Shown here: piece after piece, positions 61,323-64,000 of the stretch | How positions within the stretch are numbered: position 1 is the first letter of the stretch | How the letters are laid out: the number at the start of each line of letters is the position of its first letter | Assembly (NCBI GenBank): GCA_947460175.1 | Contig: CANHGW010000002.1 | Span: 62,001 to 126,000, forward strand | From: Bacteroidota bacterium | GTDB lineage: Bacteria; Bacteroidota; Bacteroidia; Chitinophagales; Chitinophagaceae | Length of the DNA stretch: 64,000 nucleotides | Direction of reading: 5' to 3' | Position numbers and translations under genes: made by a program | Notes under the pieces: model-generated | What the model was told of the DNA's origin: nothing | Database searches by the model: none | The model's input: only the letters and a program-made list of their open reading frames with translations

Positions 61323-61350
61323 TCCACTTTTTTATCAAGAAAAAAGTGGA
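61323..61350. repeat. Perfect hairpin, A/T-run palindrome
   Basis: Stem tccactttttt (61323-61333) / aaaaaagtgga (61340-61350), loop atcaag. It could act as a terminator for the POT gene on the minus strand, or be a copy of a dispersed palindromic repeat; no clean U-tract follows on either strand. Confidence 0.6.
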
Positions 61351-61400
61351 AGACCTAATCTAAATTCTGGTAAGGGTGTTTTATTAGTTATCCTATGGAA

Positions 61401-63038
61401 TTATTTTACATATTCATTGAATATTTTGTTGAGCCATCTCAGGATAGCCAGCATAAATCCAAAAGCTATCAACAGCAATACAAAATTGACCAAAAAGAAA
61501 TTACTCTTATCTTCATAGGTATCCCACATGCTCGCCAGTACACCACTCAGTTTGTTGCCAATGGATGTTGACAGAAACCAACCACCCATCATCAAGGCTG
61601 TAATACGAGGTGGGCTCAGTTTGGATACAATCGATAATCCCATAGGACTCAAAAACAATTCACCAATCGTAATAACCCCATAGCTAGCTATAAGCCACCA
61701 TACAGTTACCTTTTCGGCACCATTGCTTCCTGCCTTAACGGCTGCATACATCACCAATGCACTCAAGCCTGATATGATGAGTCCAAGAGCAATTTTGGTA
61801 GGTGTAGTAGGTTCTTTTTTTCGGCTTCGCAAAAATGTAAAAAAAGCAACCACCAATGGCGTGAGTAATATGACCCAGCCAGGATTGATAGACTGACTCA
61901 AATTAGTTGCCCACACACTGATAGTACTACCTTCTTGAGGTAATTTCTCAGGAGCCATATTTCTGAAATAAATAGGACGATTCATTTCTTTCAATACGAC
62001 GCCATTCTCTTTTTGAAGCCTAAAATACTGATCATATTTCTCTACACTATCTACTTTGTATACAATGTCTTTGGCAAACTTCAATGAATTAAAAACCTTG
62101 GCTTGTGTACCTGTTACTTCACGATTTGTATATCGATCGGCCCATGTGGTCAATGCACTTCCATTCTGCTTGAATACTGCCCAAAATAATGTGACCACAG
62201 CAAAGATGGCGAGCAATGCCCCGATGGGTTTCTTTTCGTTTGCATTGGCTTTGAAGTATAGACTGGCATAAAAATACACAACAGGAATACAAGCAAAAAT
62301 AAATGCATCGGTACTATCGCTTCCAAAAATATTGGATGGAATAAGCCAACCCAATACACCTGCAATCACACTAGGTACTAATATGATTAAAACGATTTTA
62401 GAAAAGGGCATATCATCGGCATGCAATTCTTTTTTAAGATCAAAAGCTTTGTAATGTTTGGTACCAATTAAAAATATAATGACACCTATAAACATACCTA
62501 CACCCGCTGCCATAAATGCCCAACTCCAGCCAAGCATAATTTGCAAGGCAGCACCAAAAAAATTACAAACAAAAGCACCGATATTGATTCCCATATAGAA
62601 TATATTGTAACCATCATCTTTCATATGCCGATGCTCGTCAGTGGAATATACATTGCCAAGCAATGTAGAGATATTTGGTTTGAAAAAGCCATTGCCAAAG
62701 ATGACCAAGGTCATGGCAATATAAAGCATAGGTTTGCTATGAATACCCATCATACAATAACCTATACCCATGAGGATACCACCAGCAATAATTGATTTGC
62801 GATAACCAAAATAACGATCGGCGAGTAAGCCACCCAAAAAGGGTGTAAGAAATACTAAGGCAATAAAGGTTCCATACAAATCGGCCGATTCGGCTTCGTT
62901 CATTGCAAAACCATCTTTTACATCTTTGAGATAAAGAGTGAATATACCTATCATAAGGTAATAACCAAACCGTTCCCACATTTCAGAAAAAAATAAAAAC
63001 GGCAATGCCTTCGGGTGTTTTGTTTTTGCAGTATTCAT
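61401..63038 (-). CDS. POT-family (PTR2) peptide:proton symporter
   Basis: 545-residue MFS-type transporter with about 12-14 membrane helices. The proton-coupling motif ExxERFxYY is EMWERFGYY (19-27); LADRYFGYRKSIIAGGILMGIGY is the MFS loop, and FGNGFFKPNISTLLGNVY plus GYNIFYMGINIGAF match the PTR2 signatures. A long cytoplasmic/periplasmic loop near 300-390 (KVDSVEKYDQYFRLQKENGVVLKEMNRP) is extra compared with the shortest members and is common in Bacteroidota. It imports di- and tripeptides driven by protons. There is no peptidase next to it. Confidence 0.93.
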   Translation of the reverse strand: MNTAKTKHPKALPFLFFSEMWERFGYYLMIGIFTLYLKDVKDGFAMNEAESADLYGTFIALVFLTPFLGGLLADRYFGYRKSIIAGGILMGIGYCMMGIHSKPMLYIAMTLVIFGNGFFKPNISTLLGNVYSTDEHRHMKDDGYNIFYMGINIGAFVCNFFGAALQIMLGWSWAFMAAGVGMFIGVIIFLIGTKHYKAFDLKKELHADDMPFSKIVLIILVPSVIAGVLGWLIPSNIFGSDSTDAFIFACIPVVYFYASLYFKANANEKKPIGALLAIFAVVTLFWAVFKQNGSALTTWADRYTNREVTGTQAKVFNSLKFAKDIVYKVDSVEKYDQYFRLQKENGVVLKEMNRPIYFRNMAPEKLPQEGSTISVWATNLSQSINPGWVILLTPLVVAFFTFLRSRKKEPTTPTKIALGLIISGLSALVMYAAVKAGSNGAEKVTVWWLIASYGVITIGELFLSPMGLSIVSKLSPPRITALMMGGWFLSTSIGNKLSGVLASMWDTYEDKSNFFLVNFVLLLIAFGFMLAILRWLNKIFNEYVK

Positions 63039-63064
63039 GTGTGAAAGATAAGAAGAAAATTTTA

Positions 63065-64000
63065 TTACTTTTTGATTTCATCAAAAGAAAGATAGAGTGT
63101 AATAAGCCCTAGTGTGAAGCTTCCTATTTCGTGGGTATTGTATAAGAAGCCAATACCTTTGTTGGTAATGAAATAGGTATTGTTGAGGAAATGATTATCG
63201 TTGTAATACAATATCTTGGATAATGAATCTTTATCTTCCAAGGCGTATTGTTTTCTGAATTTTTGCTCAAGCAATGAAGGGAGGTTTTTTATTTCGTTAT
63301 CGTTCAGTATTTGATGAATCGTTACTAATTGTTGGGTTTTCAAATCAATTGTACAATATTGCACATTAAAATTCTCGTGAACACCCCCTAAGAATGCCAT
63401 TTTTGTATTGGTTAAAATCAGTGGATTATTTTTATTGTAAGCCACATCGCAATAATCGGAATAATAAAAAGGATGGGCTTGCATTTGATTTAATTCTGTT
63501 GTATCAAGTGTATGTATATCGTAGTTTAATTTCTTTTTGATGTAATCATTCATTGACCCTTTAAAGGATGTATCACCTATAAGTTGATATATATAGGGAT
63601 GTATAAATTCATATTTTTTATCTGATGTGAATACACTTTCAAATTCAAGTTGAACTATCTTTTTCTTACTTGTGGGGTGAAGCACTGAGTCTGATTGAGA
63701 AATATAACTCAATGGTATACTTTGGTGGTCATAGGTTTCTTTTAGCTCAAACGGATAGGCCGTATCAGGTGTCATCATAATCCCTTTATAGGAATCTTCA
63801 TTTAGAATGCCTTTGAAATAGTTATTTATATCGTCGCGATTTTTATTATTCCAAAACACCAAGTTTTCTATTAATATGAGTGAATCAATCGTACGAAATT
63901 CACCATTCACATCAAATAATTCTTCTGTAGCATCTTTATAATAACTACCAGAGATATAGTTTTTTGTAAAGGTTAAGTCCATAGCAACAGGTTGATTGTT
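63065..64000 (-). CDS. DUF3298-type protein, 5'-truncated by window edge
   Basis: At least 305 residues; the frame stays open from the ATG at 63982 to base 64000, and the expected signal peptide is missing, so the true start probably lies outside the window. The N-terminal part VAMDLTFTKNYISGSYYKDATEELFDVNGEF and the C-terminal part LNNTYFITNKGIGFLYNTHEIGSFTLGLITLYLSFDEIKK resemble the PdaC/RsiV-like (DUF4163-DUF3298) layout of periplasmic lipoproteins. It starts upstream of the peptide transporter (26-base gap), perhaps in one transcript. Function of these domains is uncertain. Confidence 0.7.
   Translation of the reverse strand, partial: NNQPVAMDLTFTKNYISGSYYKDATEELFDVNGEFRTIDSLILIENLVFWNNKNRDDINNYFKGILNEDSYKGIMMTPDTAYPFELKETYDHQSIPLSYISQSDSVLHPTSKKKIVQLEFESVFTSDKKYEFIHPYIYQLIGDTSFKGSMNDYIKKKLNYDIHTLDTTELNQMQAHPFYYSDYCDVAYNKNNPLILTNTKMAFLGGVHENFNVQYCTIDLKTQQLVTIHQILNDNEIKNLPSLLEQKFRKQYALEDKDSLSKILYYNDNHFLNNTYFITNKGIGFLYNTHEIGSFTLGLITLYLSFDEIKK

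Larger units (their letters stand above)
61008..61400. other. Palindrome-rich spacer
   Basis: About 390 bases without a supported gene. It holds two inverted-repeat structures (61152-61293 and 61323-61350) described separately; nothing else is recognisable. Confidence 0.6.

Overview
The window is A+T-rich chromosomal DNA from a member of the Bacteroidota. The evidence is the type IX secretion (T9SS) parts PorZ and PorT, secreted proteins ending in type A or type B (gliding-motility-associated) sorting domains, Bacteroidota-specific families (DUF4271, DUF3127, paired OmpH/Skp genes behind bamA), promoter-like TTTG-N20-TANNTTTG elements, and start codons that mostly lack a Shine-Dalgarno sequence. 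The order within the phylum cannot be fixed by eye; Chitinophagales or Sphingobacteriales would fit. Genes are packed tightly, and many convergent neighbours end within a few bases of each other or overlap. No rRNA, tRNA, CRISPR array or intact insertion sequence was seen.

Layout. 1-3.6 kb: the end of an atypical short-chain dehydrogenase, a repeat lipoprotein, a broken lipoprotein gene, a RelE/ParE toxin-antitoxin pair and an ALDH8/2-aminomuconate-semialdehyde-type dehydrogenase. 3.6-11.5 kb: an OppC-like permease with a family 2 glycosyltransferase, a family 4 glycosyltransferase, a class V aminotransferase, smpB and an MMPL/RND transporter. 11.5-17.8 kb: a strongly folded intergenic element, porZ-recO, an aldo/keto reductase, a double CDGSH protein, a LPS-type glycosyltransferase, a SixA-like phosphatase and a DUF3820 protein. 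17.8-18.4 kb: a 48-bp CAGAG-rich tandem array. 18.4-25.6 kb: cyclophilin, ribF, holA with an exonuclease, a coiled-coil membrane protein, rpiB, rnhB and ctaA. 25.7-31.7 kb: two large tandem PKD/type B T9SS proteins. 31.8-37.6 kb: dacB, then deoC and the two halves of an ALDH16-type aldehyde dehydrogenase, separated by an 81-bp CACAGAG array and a GxxExxY protein. 37.6-46.6 kb: parC, a DUF4271 gene, hemD and the uppS-bamA-ompH-ompH envelope operon. 46.8-52 kb: a BamB-like propeller lipoprotein, a DUF3127 protein with an SSB-like tail, a two-gene 5'-nucleotidase and dnaA. 52-57.7 kb: a 1309-residue lamin-tail T9SS cargo protein, a YkuK protein and a row of small lipoproteins. 57.7-64 kb: engB, ubiE-porT, a SOUL-family protein, a secreted protein, a palindrome-rich spacer, a POT-family peptide transporter and a DUF3298-type protein cut by the window edge.

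How the genes fit together. Most of the window is housekeeping: replication (dnaA, holA, parC, rnhB, recO), cofactors (hemD, ctaA, ribF, ubiE), envelope assembly (uppS, bamA, ompH, dacB) and T9SS (porZ, porT and at least three cargo proteins). DeoC releases acetaldehyde, and the ALDH16 pair beside it is the obvious enzyme to oxidise it.

The strongest candidate for something undescribed is the segment at about 35.66-36.73 kb. A GxxExxY (PD-(D/E)XK-like) gene is bounded by CACAGAG repeats in opposite orientations and sits between the two ALDH16 halves. A related 48-bp array stands alone at 17.8-18.4 kb. Other points of interest are two lipoprotein genes with in-frame TAA codons, a structured MITE-like element before porZ, and a short-chain dehydrogenase that has lost its catalytic Tyr and Lys.
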